From JBDKJS01 sp039806065 (lineage in GTDB: Bacteria > Bacteroidota > Bacteroidia > AKYH767-A > 2013-40CM-41-45): a stretch of 21,912 nt of DNA. The stretch covers positions 1 to 21,912 of the forward strand of contig JBDKJS010000056.1 of the NCBI GenBank assembly GCA_039806065.1, given 5' to 3'. The position numbers were made by a program, and so were the translations under genes. This document shows, piece by piece, positions 7,797 to 16,040 of the stretch. Under the pieces are notes generated by a model. That model saw only the letters and a program-made list of their open reading frames with translations. It did not search any database and was not told where the DNA came from. Within the stretch, counting starts at the first letter, position 1. Every line of letters starts with the position of its first letter.

Positions 7797-8548
7797 TAGA
7801 ATTAAAGAAAATTAGGAAATCATTTAATGGACGCACCATCTTAGATGATATAAGTATAAAGCTTGAAAAAGGACATACTAATTTAATAATAGGAGGCAGT
7901 GGATCTGGTAAAACGGTGATGATGAAATGCATGGTTGGGCTTCTAGAAATTGATGAAGGCCAAATATTATATGATGGCAAATTATTTTCAGGTATTGATG
8001 ATGAACTAAAAAAACCGTTTCGGCAGGAAATTGGAATGGTGTTTCAAGGAGGTGCACTCTTCGACTCCCTGAATGTAGAAATGAATGTGATGTTTCCATT
8101 AAACATGTTTACCAAGATGACTCGTGAAGAAAAATTAGATAGAGTTAATTTTTGTTTGAAGCGCGTGAATCTGGTCAATGTAAATAAATTGATGCCTAGC
8201 GAAATTAGTGGTGGAATGAAAAAAAGAGTTGCCATAGCAAGAGCCATTGCACCCAACCCTAAATATTTATTTTGTGATGAACCTAACAGTGGCCTAGATC
8301 CGCGCACTTCTATAGTAATAGATAATTTGATCAAAGAAATTACAGAAGAATATCAAATTACCACTATTGTAAATACACATGATATGAATTCAGTCATAGA
8401 AATTGGTGATAAGGTAGTCTTTCTTTACAAAGGTAGAAAAGAGTGGGAGGGAAGTAGCTCTGATATTTTAAGATCTGACCATAAGGAACTTGATGAATTT
8501 ATATTTGCGAGCAAATTAGCCAAAGCGCTAAAGAAGTCTGGTTTATAA
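7793..8548 (+). CDS. mlaF: MlaF-type ABC transporter ATPase
   Basis: The 251-residue cytoplasmic ATPase powers the MlaE permease. It shows Walker A GGSGSGKT (34-41), the Q-loop region VFQGGALFDSLNVEMNV (from 83), which is the MlaF-type form, the signature SGGMKKR (139-145), Walker B YLFCDEP (158-164) with the catalytic E163, and a switch histidine in NTHDM. Its ATG overlaps the mlaE stop. The histidine ammonia-lyase gene begins 15 bases after its stop, so the three genes may share one message. Confidence 0.93.
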   Translation: MIELKKIRKSFNGRTILDDISIKLEKGHTNLIIGGSGSGKTVMMKCMVGLLEIDEGQILYDGKLFSGIDDELKKPFRQEIGMVFQGGALFDSLNVEMNVMFPLNMFTKMTREEKLDRVNFCLKRVNLVNVNKLMPSEISGGMKKRVAIARAIAPNPKYLFCDEPNSGLDPRTSIVIDNLIKEITEEYQITTIVNTHDMNSVIEIGDKVVFLYKGRKEWEGSSSDILRSDHKELDEFIFASKLAKALKKSGL

Positions 8549-8563
8549 TTAATATTTTAATAA

Positions 8564-10054
8564 ATGAAGAAAATCCAAATTGGTAATAGCCCACTTGAAT
8601 TAAGGGATTTAGAAGAAATGCTTTATGGTGAAGTGCAATTGGAATTGCACCCAGCAGCAGTTGATCGCATCAACAATTGTAGACATTTTCTTGATCAAAA
8701 AATGATTACACAAGCTACACCCATCTATGGCATCAATACCGGATTCGGTTCGCTCTATAATCAAAGTATCCAAACGGAAGATCTATCGCAATTGCAAATT
8801 AATTTAATGCGTTCGCATGCTTGTGGCACCGGAAAAAAAATTGACCCCATCCTTGTAAAACTGATGTTGATACTTAAAGTGCAAGGGTTGGCCTATGGTA
8901 AAAGTGGAGTACAACTGGCAACTGTTCAACGACTAATCGATTTTTTTAACCATGATATTCTTCCTGTCGTGTATGAACAAGGTTCATTAGGAGCTTCTGG
9001 TGATCTCGCACCCTTGGCTCACCTATGTCTTCCACTCATTGGCGATGGACAGGTGTATTATCGTAATAAGATTGAAGATACTGACGCCATACTAAAACTT
9101 AAAAATTGGCAGGCCTTAAGTCTTCAATCTAAAGAAGGCTTGGCCTTGCTCAATGGCACACAATTTATGAGTGCGCTTGGAACATTTGGAGTTATAAAAG
9201 CACTTCGAATCTGGAACTGGGCTAATTGGATAGGAGCCATCTCTCTCGATGCTTTTGATGGAAGGTTAGAGCCTTTTCATGAAGCTATTCACCAGATTAG
9301 GCCGCACCCCGGACAAATGCAAACCGCTGCCATTTTCCGTGAACTATTACATGATTCTGAAATTATTAAACAACCTAAGAAACATGTTCAAGATCCTTAT
9401 TCCTTCCGTTGCATTCCGCAAGTGCATGGGGCCACCTTAGATACTATCCACTATGCTTCTAGTGTGTTATTACGTGAAGTGAACAGTGTTACTGATAATC
9501 CTACTATTTTTCCTGACCTGGATTTAGTAATAAGTGCCGGTAACTTTCACGGTCAGCCACTGGCCCTTGTACTTGATTTTCTAGCAATAGCCATCGCAGA
9601 ATTAGGCAATATTTCTGAAAGAAGAACTTATCAACTTATTAGTGGCAGTCGTGAATTGCCTCATTTCTTGGTTGCTAATCCTGGCCTGAACTCTGGTTTT
9701 ATGATTCCTCAATATACTGCTGCAAGTATAGTTAGTAGAAATAAGGGTTTGTGTTACCCTGCTTCAGTTGATAGTATTGTAAGCTCTAATGGACAAGAGG
9801 ATCACGTAAGTATGGGGGCGAATGCCGCGGTAAAACTATTGGAAGTGGTGGAAAATGTTTTCACCATTCTTGCCATAGAGTTAATGAATGCCGCTCAAGC
9901 AATGAACTTCAGGCGCCCTTTGAAAACTAGTGCTAAATTGGAATCTTTAATTACTAAATATAGAAGCATTGTTGAACCTTTTGAAAAAGATAGAATCATT
10001 TACACTGACATTAATAAAACAGTTGAGTTCATCAAACTGCAGCACCTAAATTAA
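8564..10054 (+). CDS. hutH: Histidine ammonia-lyase
   Basis: The 496-residue enzyme removes ammonia from L-histidine to give urocanate. The triad A144-S145-G146 in SLGASGDLAPLAH forms the built-in MIO electrophile. Other conserved parts are YGINTGFG (55-62, with the catalytic tyrosine Y55), NGTQFM, QVHGATLD, VTDNP, GNFHGQP and GQEDHVSMG. The selectivity pair is S84-H85 (MRSHACGTG), as in histidine lyases; tyrosine and phenylalanine lyases carry other residues here, so histidine is the most likely substrate. No hutU, hutI or hutG gene is in the window. It follows mlaF by 15 bases, and its stop overlaps the end of the convergent T9SS gene by 4 bases. Confidence 0.93.
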   Translation: MKKIQIGNSPLELRDLEEMLYGEVQLELHPAAVDRINNCRHFLDQKMITQATPIYGINTGFGSLYNQSIQTEDLSQLQINLMRSHACGTGKKIDPILVKLMLILKVQGLAYGKSGVQLATVQRLIDFFNHDILPVVYEQGSLGASGDLAPLAHLCLPLIGDGQVYYRNKIEDTDAILKLKNWQALSLQSKEGLALLNGTQFMSALGTFGVIKALRIWNWANWIGAISLDAFDGRLEPFHEAIHQIRPHPGQMQTAAIFRELLHDSEIIKQPKKHVQDPYSFRCIPQVHGATLDTIHYASSVLLREVNSVTDNPTIFPDLDLVISAGNFHGQPLALVLDFLAIAIAELGNISERRTYQLISGSRELPHFLVANPGLNSGFMIPQYTAASIVSRNKGLCYPASVDSIVSSNGQEDHVSMGANAAVKLLEVVENVFTILAIELMNAAQAMNFRRPLKTSAKLESLITKYRSIVEPFEKDRIIYTDINKTVEFIKLQHLN

Positions 10055-11115
10055 TACAAAGTTATTTTTTGCGCCCCCAATTGATTTTTGGTGTCCAAAT
10101 ATTGAATTAAATAAATACCATCCTTAAAATCTTGATTGATAGTAATGCTATTGATCAACAATCCATTTTGTTCATATACTTTTTGCCCAGTTAGATTATA
10201 GATTGCTATATGTTCGAGTATTGGCCCATCCCAACTAAGCTTATTATTAAATGATGCGTAATTAAATTGTGGAGAATTGGCATCTTCTAATTTAGTTTGC
10301 CCATTGGGTGTTCTATAAATATCTCGATATTTTATTTGTGTGACTACGTTTTGACTCATATTAATTTGAAGCAAAGGTAATTTTTGACCTATTCCTAGCC
10401 ATTTGTATTCAATATTAGCAGGTCTGTTTATGCCAAAACCAAAACCCAAGGAATCAATAAAAACACTATCTCTACCTGTGAGTACAGTTTTTACACGAAG
10501 GGCATTGAAAGTGCCAAGTGGAGTGGTTAAGCTTCCCCAACCATCTACATTATTTACCCGTTTGGTAGTGGATCCATAATATACACCAAGTGTGCTTGTA
10601 AGGTCAATGCCATAAGAGCTATTAGAACTATCAGAAGCGTTGTATACTATCGGCAAGTGATAGATAATATCATGTTGATCAAATATGATGGGTAATGGTA
10701 TTTGATTGACTGTAGCACCTAGCCCTGGTTGGCGGTATTCAGTATTGCCATTAAAATAGAAATTAAAAACGTCATCTACATTTACACCTCCCAATGTGAA
10801 GGATGGACCAGCAGTGGCTTGATTGGCTCTGTTGGTATTAAATCCTACATTTATAAATACCGCAGCAAAAAGTGGATTTGTTACTGATTCATCTACGAAG
10901 GTATCAACAGTTTGATTGATTAATCCTAATTGACTGTAGTCCCAATTGTAATTAGCTCCTGTCAATGAAGGATCCATACCAGCAAAAGCAGTGCCAATAC
11001 TGCTTCTTATAGTGTCGCCAGACTGTGGTAAATCTGCACTTGATATGGTGATTTGGGCCCATATCGGTGTTCCAAGGATCACCGCAAAGAGTGAAAGGAT
11101 GAAGTTTTTTTTCAT
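10051..11115 (-). CDS. Secreted protein with T9SS type A sorting domain
   Basis: The 354-residue protein has a classic signal peptide (about 1-21, ending PIWAQ). Its C-terminal 70 or so residues look like a type IX secretion sorting domain: IAIYNLTGQKVYEQNG, then SITINQDFKDGIYLIQY, and a final QKITLY strand. The middle is rich in beta-strand, Asn, Thr and Gly, with NYNWDYSQL near residue 60, and shows no enzymatic motif I recognise. Family knowledge predicts transport to the outer membrane, passage through the T9SS, removal of the tail, and attachment to the cell surface or release. It starts 22 bases after the sugar-phosphate transferase gene and may be the last gene of the polysaccharide transcript. 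Confidence 0.85.
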   Translation of the reverse strand: MKKNFILSLFAVILGTPIWAQITISSADLPQSGDTIRSSIGTAFAGMDPSLTGANYNWDYSQLGLINQTVDTFVDESVTNPLFAAVFINVGFNTNRANQATAGPSFTLGGVNVDDVFNFYFNGNTEYRQPGLGATVNQIPLPIIFDQHDIIYHLPIVYNASDSSNSSYGIDLTSTLGVYYGSTTKRVNNVDGWGSLTTPLGTFNALRVKTVLTGRDSVFIDSLGFGFGINRPANIEYKWLGIGQKLPLLQINMSQNVVTQIKYRDIYRTPNGQTKLEDANSPQFNYASFNNKLSWDGPILEHIAIYNLTGQKVYEQNGLLINSITINQDFKDGIYLIQYLDTKNQLGAQKITLY

Positions 11116-11137
11116 TGTTTTTTATGTCTAGTAAGAA

Positions 11138-12220
11138 TTAATTATTCATTACCTTTCTGGTTAATTTAAATAATATTGAAAAAACTAAAATGATGTATGC
11201 AATGAAAATCACACTGTATAAATGACTCCATATCGCAATCATTTTTTCGATTATAAAAATAAGTACTACGGAAAAAAGACTTACTAATAAAAAGACGATA
11301 GCCACTTTTCGATCATTCATTCCGGTATGTGCAAGCGCATGCGTGGTATGATCCTTACCGCCTATAAATGGACTACTGCCTTTAGATATCCTATTGATGA
11401 CCACCGTAGCAGTATCGCTTAGGGGCATGATGAAAGCCAAAACAGGAATTATAAAATTTTTCACACTGATAATATCACCCGATGGGGCATCGGCATTCCA
11501 AAGAAAATTAATGCTCATTGCTGCCATAAATACTCCCAAAAATTGAGATCCGGTATCACCCATATACATCTTACTTGGATGCCAATTGTATTTTAGAAAA
11601 CCTATTATGGCTGCCAGAACTCCTATGTTGATCATGTAAAAAACGGATGCCTCTTCATTGTGAATGCTTATTACAGTTAAAACAGCACATATGATTGCTC
11701 CGCAAACTAAAGAGGTAATAGCATCCATATTATCCAGCATGTTGAGTGAATTCATCATTCCTACAATCCAAATCATGGTAAGTGAATAATTTATAAACTC
11801 TAAGCTTGAAATGTTAATTTTTGTACCCGTGATCAATAAAATAAATCCACAGGCTATTTGAGTGGTAAATTTTAAAAGTGGTTTTGTATTATAGGCATCA
11901 TCCGTTAAGCCTAGTAAAAATCCTAAAAGTGTGGCAAGCAAAATTCCTATAAGCTGTGGGTTTAGAAAAACTTGACGGCTGTCAAACAAAATGGAGTATG
12001 CTATAATTGAAAGTAAAAAACTTATATAGAATGAAAATCCACCAACTGCTGGTTTTGACTTTGACCCCCATCTAATGACCGTTTCATTGTCATTGTTTCT
12101 AATGCCAAGTGTTCTCACAAATTTCAAAAACAGGGTATTGATTAATAAGGAAAAACCTACACTCACTAAGAAAAAAAGTGCATAGGCTAAAGGGTAATTT
12201 TGATTGAGTAAACTGAGCAC
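11138..12220 (-). CDS. WecA/TagO/MraY-family polyprenyl-phosphate sugar-1-phosphate transferase (GTG start)
   Basis: The 360-residue, roughly ten-helix membrane protein should start a lipid-linked glycan by moving a HexNAc-1-phosphate from UDP-sugar onto undecaprenyl phosphate. Family motifs are KPAVGGFSFY (56-65), D107-D108 in GLTDDAYNTKP, NSLNMLDNMDAIT (157-169), MYMGDTGSQFLG (218-229) and the cytosolic GGKDHTTHAL (287-296). The third motif reads DNMDA where WecA has DGxDG, so the glycines are replaced. The start is GTG at 12220-12218, three bases after the rfbC stop and with an in-frame stop just upstream, so no longer start is possible. The place in the locus points to exopolysaccharide initiation rather than peptidoglycan. 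Confidence 0.88.
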   Translation of the reverse strand: MLSLLNQNYPLAYALFFLVSVGFSLLINTLFLKFVRTLGIRNNDNETVIRWGSKSKPAVGGFSFYISFLLSIIAYSILFDSRQVFLNPQLIGILLATLLGFLLGLTDDAYNTKPLLKFTTQIACGFILLITGTKINISSLEFINYSLTMIWIVGMMNSLNMLDNMDAITSLVCGAIICAVLTVISIHNEEASVFYMINIGVLAAIIGFLKYNWHPSKMYMGDTGSQFLGVFMAAMSINFLWNADAPSGDIISVKNFIIPVLAFIMPLSDTATVVINRISKGSSPFIGGKDHTTHALAHTGMNDRKVAIVFLLVSLFSVVLIFIIEKMIAIWSHLYSVIFIAYIILVFSILFKLTRKVMNN

Positions 12221-12223
12221 GGT

Positions 12224-12781
12224 TTAAAAAATTGAAAGGTCTTTTTTTAATTTAAATGTATTAAAAGTGGGTAGCGTTAGATCTTTTTCAGACAATAAAT
12301 AATTTCCTTCCGGCCAATTGATGTTTAAATCAACATCATTGTAAATAATACCTCCTTCTGATTCTTTATTATAGTAATTAGTGACTTTGTACTGAAAGAC
12401 AGTGTGATCTTCCAAGGTTAAAAATCCATGTGCAAAACCTTCCGGGATAAACATCATTTTTTTATTCTCACTACTCAATACGGCACCAAAGTGATTACCA
12501 AAGGTTGGAGAATCTGGCCGCAAATCTACTGCTACATCATACACACTTCCACGCACCACTCTTACTAATTTAGCCTGTGCATGAACACCTCGTTGAAAGT
12601 GTAAGCCCCTTAGTACACCTTTAGAACTCATTGATTCATTGTCTTGAACAAATTTTGCTGATAGGCCCATTGATTCGAATTGGAGTGCGCTATAGCTTTC
12701 AAAAAAATAACCTCTGCTATCACCAAATACTTTTGGTTTAAGTACTATTAATTGGTCTATCCCAGTTAATTCTATTTCCAT
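12224..12781 (-). CDS. rfbC: dTDP-4-dehydrorhamnose 3,5-epimerase
   Basis: The 185-residue cupin enzyme epimerises C3 and C5 of dTDP-4-keto-6-deoxyglucose on the way to dTDP-L-rhamnose. It shows FGDSRGYFFESY (19-30), VLRGLHFQ with the catalytic base H61, KLVRVVRGSVYDVAVDLR (71-88), FIPEGFAHGF (111-120) and YKVTNYY (131-137) with the expected catalytic tyrosine. Its length is standard. The ATG overlaps the kinase stop codon by one base (TAATG), so translation is coupled. The other rhamnose genes rfbA, rfbB and rfbD are not here; the enzyme could also serve a different 6-deoxysugar. Confidence 0.93.
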   Translation of the reverse strand: MEIELTGIDQLIVLKPKVFGDSRGYFFESYSALQFESMGLSAKFVQDNESMSSKGVLRGLHFQRGVHAQAKLVRVVRGSVYDVAVDLRPDSPTFGNHFGAVLSSENKKMMFIPEGFAHGFLTLEDHTVFQYKVTNYYNKESEGGIIYNDVDLNINWPEGNYLLSEKDLTLPTFNTFKLKKDLSIF

Positions 12782-15201
12782 TAATTGGATTTTTTAAATA
12801 TTGAAATAAATCGCTGCCATCGGGTTAATTGTTGTTTTTTCTCTTCATCATAATATCCATATCCATATCCATATCCATAACCGTATCCATATCCATATCC
12901 ATAGCCGTATTTAAATCTTGAACTTTCAATACCATTTAACACAACTGCAAGATGCGATATCTTATTTTCATCAATTAGTTTATTGATGTTTTGAATAAAC
13001 ATTCTTTTAGTGTATTGCGCTCTTAATATGTAAACTGGATAATCAGCATTTTTAATAATCTCAACTCCATCTGTAACAATCCCTACCGGAGGAGTATCAA
13101 TAATTACAATATCATATTTTGATTTCAAGTATTCTATTACCTCGCCCATTTTTTTACTTAATATTAATTCAGAAGGATTAGGTGGTATGGGTCCGGCAGT
13201 AATAAAATCAAGGTTCTTAAGCTTGCTATGATTGATGCAGTCGTCAATATTGTCACGACCAATTAAAATAGTACTCATTCCCTTTAAATTATCTACGTTA
13301 AAGCCGATATGAATTTTTGGCTTACGCATGTCTAAGTCAATGATCACTACACGCTTATCACTAAAGGCAATTACTCCAGATAAATTGATGGCTACAAATG
13401 TTTTTCCTTCGCCCGAAATGGTAGAAGTAATGGCCAATGTTTTAGGGCCACTTGTATTACTGATAAATTGTAAATTGGTGCGAATGGATCTGAAAGACTC
13501 GCTGATGGCCGATTTGGGATTCTTATCCACCAATAACTGAGAAACTGGAATTTCACTTTTATATTTTGGTACTATTCCAAGTAGTGAAGCATCCGTATAA
13601 AGATTTACTTCTTCTAATGAAGTAACATCATTGTAAAATAGGTATCGAATAAAAATTAATATAAACCCTAAAATAACACAAACCAATATGGTTCCTGAAA
13701 TGATCAATCTTCTATTTGGAGAAATAGGATAAAGTACTGGAGATGCCTTTTCTAAAATAATATTGTTACTCAATATTCCTGCTTGCAAAATTGAAAACTC
13801 CACCTTTTTTTCTAGTAACAAGGAGAAAAACTTTTGATTGATTTCATAAACCCTGTTTAATCGCTTGAGCTCTGCCTCTTTAGCCGGTAATTGCAAGAAG
13901 GTATTTTCATATTCATTAATCCTTCTGTTGATATCAGCAATTTGCACCTTGTATGATTCTATTTGTCCTGAAAGAGATCTCAACAAAATGTTTTTATGGT
14001 TTTCAATTTGTTTTTCAATAGCCTTTACTGCGATATTATTATTTGTGGCTTGAAGTTTTAAATTTTCAATCTTATTTTCAAGGTCTTGAATGGTGCCAAT
14101 CTCACTTTTAATGATTTGATCAGCAGAAGTGCCTGCTAACAATGGTAACAACTCAGCTAATTTACTCTCTCTATTTACCTGTAGCGCTATGTTTTCTAAT
14201 ATCGCCAACTCTAATTGTCGTTCGGCTTTTTCTTCAACAGCACCACTTATCTGAGCCAGATCAGTTTGTGCATTTTGTGCTGGATCTAATACCTTGTTAT
14301 TTTTTTTGAAACTTTCTACGTTTAATTCTGCTATTCGTAAATCATCATCAAAATTTTGTAGCGTTTTGTCTATAAATGAAAGTGATCGGGTAGCTCCAGC
14401 AGATTTTCTTTCTTGATCGTATTTGTTGAACTCTGAACAGATGGCATTGGCAATATCTGAAGCCAAATAAGGACTATTGTCTTTAACGGATACCATTATC
14501 GTTTGGGCAGATGGATTGATGAGCAATACTGTGATAGCAAATTTATACTTGGCAATCAGCATTTCAGTGGTATTGAAAACCACATAAAATAATTTTTTAT
14601 TTAAAGTGTTGGAGGCGCTAAAAAAACCTTCCTCATTGATTACTCTTACCCTTATGTCAAACTCTTTCATGTTGCACCACTGATCGGCTGTGCATGCTTT
14701 TGAAATGTTTTGACCCAAGTAAGTATAAGTGAGTTCAAATTTATTAGTAGAAAGGGGTTTGATAAAAATGGATGTACCGGCTATTGCTGAATCTTTAACG
14801 GTGAGCTCTACCCTAAATGGCGAACCTGTATATAATTCGTTATTGAGAACTTTACCTTTTGTGTAATAAGATATTTCAAGAGGTAAGGTGTTTAATGCTC
14901 TTGTCAAGATTAGGTTCGACTTCAATAATTCGATATCTCCAGCCAATTGTGTACTGCTGCTGAACATATCAATACCGTAATTCACATTGGTATTGATGAG
15001 GCCACTCGCATTGTTTACGATACCTAATTTAAGTAGTGATTGAGATTGGTAAGTATTAGGTGTATAGCGTAAATATAAAAAGGAACCTGTGATACCAAGT
15101 GTGAGTAGAATAATGATCCAATAAAAATGTTTTTTTGCAATTATTGCAAAGAGCTTTAAATCAAAATCTTCATTTATGTTCGTTATTTTCTTTCGCCCCA
15201 T
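12781..15201 (-). CDS. Exopolysaccharide tyrosine autokinase / chain-length protein (Wzc-like)
   Basis: The 806-residue inner-membrane protein joins a Wzz-type polysaccharide co-polymerase with a BY-kinase. Membrane helices lie at about 28-46 and 498-522. Between them is a periplasmic part with long coiled-coil segments (about 280-460). The cytoplasmic kinase has ESFRSIRTNLQF (568-579), Walker A SGEGKT (596-601), Walker A' IIDLDMRKP (620-628) and Walker B VIIDTPP (699-705). The tail at 765-784 is strictly alternating Tyr-Gly, with 11 tyrosines as likely autophosphorylation sites, then an acidic-basic end. Such kinases control polymer length and export with the outer-membrane exporter, whose gene ends 6 bases upstream. 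No cognate phosphatase gene is in the window. Confidence 0.94.
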   Translation of the reverse strand: MGRKKITNINEDFDLKLFAIIAKKHFYWIIILLTLGITGSFLYLRYTPNTYQSQSLLKLGIVNNASGLINTNVNYGIDMFSSSTQLAGDIELLKSNLILTRALNTLPLEISYYTKGKVLNNELYTGSPFRVELTVKDSAIAGTSIFIKPLSTNKFELTYTYLGQNISKACTADQWCNMKEFDIRVRVINEEGFFSASNTLNKKLFYVVFNTTEMLIAKYKFAITVLLINPSAQTIMVSVKDNSPYLASDIANAICSEFNKYDQERKSAGATRSLSFIDKTLQNFDDDLRIAELNVESFKKNNKVLDPAQNAQTDLAQISGAVEEKAERQLELAILENIALQVNRESKLAELLPLLAGTSADQIIKSEIGTIQDLENKIENLKLQATNNNIAVKAIEKQIENHKNILLRSLSGQIESYKVQIADINRRINEYENTFLQLPAKEAELKRLNRVYEINQKFFSLLLEKKVEFSILQAGILSNNIILEKASPVLYPISPNRRLIISGTILVCVILGFILIFIRYLFYNDVTSLEEVNLYTDASLLGIVPKYKSEIPVSQLLVDKNPKSAISESFRSIRTNLQFISNTSGPKTLAITSTISGEGKTFVAINLSGVIAFSDKRVVIIDLDMRKPKIHIGFNVDNLKGMSTILIGRDNIDDCINHSKLKNLDFITAGPIPPNPSELILSKKMGEVIEYLKSKYDIVIIDTPPVGIVTDGVEIIKNADYPVYILRAQYTKRMFIQNINKLIDENKISHLAVVLNGIESSRFKYGYGYGYGYGYGYGYGYGYYDEEKKQQLTRWQRFISIFKKSN
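12850..12909 (-). repeat. Hexamer repeat encoding the Tyr-Gly tail of the tyrosine kinase
   Basis: Sixty bases code for nine Tyr-Gly pairs plus two tyrosines. On the coding strand most units are TATGGA. Two runs of perfect units, four and three long, are separated by a TACGGT pair, and one TACGGC pair starts the tract. Gain or loss of a unit would keep the frame and change the number of tyrosines. Confidence 0.95.
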
Positions 15202-15207
15202 AGCTAT

Positions 15208-15966
15208 TTAATTGCCAAAATTATTGTTATATACCGTGTAAATAATTAATCCAGCACTTAGCACTGATAAGTAGGGACTAAATTCTTGTAAAAATTTCCT
15301 TGATATTTCTTTGCGTTGAGGAATGTAAACAATATCGTTGCTTTTGACCGTAAGCGTGGATGATTTTAATCCTTCTAGATCTTCAAGACTCACCAATCTT
15401 ATTTCAGGATCGTGTAGATCTCCTCTAATTATTTTTATCTTATCCACTTTGCTTAATTCTGAAACTCCTCCAGCCATTGCCAAAACTTCCATTAGGTTGG
15501 TATTTTCATGTTCTAGCGGTATTCTGGTTGCGCCATTAGATTCACCCTTAAATACCAATACGTGTCGGTTGATAATACTGATGCTCACATAGGGTTCAAC
15601 AAAAAATGTAGCGTACAAACTTTCCAGTTTTTTTTCAGCTTCTCTTGCCGTCATGCCTAGCAAATTTGTTTTGCCCAATACTGGTAGCTTAACCCAACCG
15701 CTATCTTCTATCAAATAATTTAATCCCTTGTCATCAGAACCACCTACACTGTTGAAAAGATCGACAATTTGAAATCCAGTATTTGAAAATAATTTCATGG
15801 TTATCCGATCATCTACTGCTAACCGATGCTCTTCACGGGCAGCTAAGGCAGTATCTTTTACAAATTCATAATCTTTTGGGGTTTTAAACATGATACTTGG
15901 GTTAAGGGATTGACACCCGCTTACCAAGGTCATGATTGCTACTATTATTATACAGTGAATTCTCAT
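15208..15966 (-). CDS. Polysaccharide export lipoprotein (Wza-like, OPX family)
   Basis: The 252-residue protein should form the outer-membrane channel for the exopolysaccharide. The signal peptide ends in the lipobox LVSGC, with C18 as the lipidated cysteine. The polysaccharide-export domain follows (about 50-135: DDRITMKLFSNTGFQ, WVKLPVLGKTNLLGMTAREA, FVEPYVSISI), then one SLBB-like segment (about 140-215: GGVSELSKVDKIKIIRG, VKSNDIVYIPQR). A hydrophobic helix near 232-246 may be the membrane-spanning C-terminal helix. It is shorter than E. coli Wza (about 380 residues), with one rather than several SLBB-like repeats. It lies 6 bases before the kinase gene. Confidence 0.9.
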   Translation of the reverse strand: MRIHCIIIVAIMTLVSGCQSLNPSIMFKTPKDYEFVKDTALAAREEHRLAVDDRITMKLFSNTGFQIVDLFNSVGGSDDKGLNYLIEDSGWVKLPVLGKTNLLGMTAREAEKKLESLYATFFVEPYVSISIINRHVLVFKGESNGATRIPLEHENTNLMEVLAMAGGVSELSKVDKIKIIRGDLHDPEIRLVSLEDLEGLKSSTLTVKSNDIVYIPQRKEISRKFLQEFSPYLSVLSAGLIIYTVYNNNFGN

Positions 15967-16001
15967 CTTATAAAATACAAATAAAGGAAACTTAATAGGG
16001 C

Positions 16002-16018
16002 TGTCAAAGTTACTGACA
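16002..16018 (-). promoter_or_regulatory. Inverted repeat enclosing a candidate -7 box upstream of the export lipoprotein gene
   Basis: The minus strand reads TGTCA, GTAACTT, TGACA, a 5-base inverted repeat with a 7-base spacer. A TAACTTTG that matches TAnnTTTG overlaps it at 16012-16005. The arrangement would suit an operator over a promoter, but the arms are short, no -33 TTG is at the right distance, and chance is a real alternative. Confidence 0.25.
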
Positions 16019-16040
16019 AGTATTTTTTAGCCTTCCATTG

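Noticed and set aside
8044..8334. Minus-strand open frame opposite mlaF
   Set aside because: It lies wholly inside an ABC ATPase gene with all motifs intact and shows no sensible protein pattern.
10040..10070. Bidirectional terminator between hutH and the T9SS gene
   Set aside because: The coding regions overlap by 4 bases and no GC-rich hairpin followed by a T run is visible.
12850..12909. CRISPR-like or intergenic tandem repeat
   Set aside because: Units are 6 bases, in frame, within a kinase gene, and encode its tyrosine tail.
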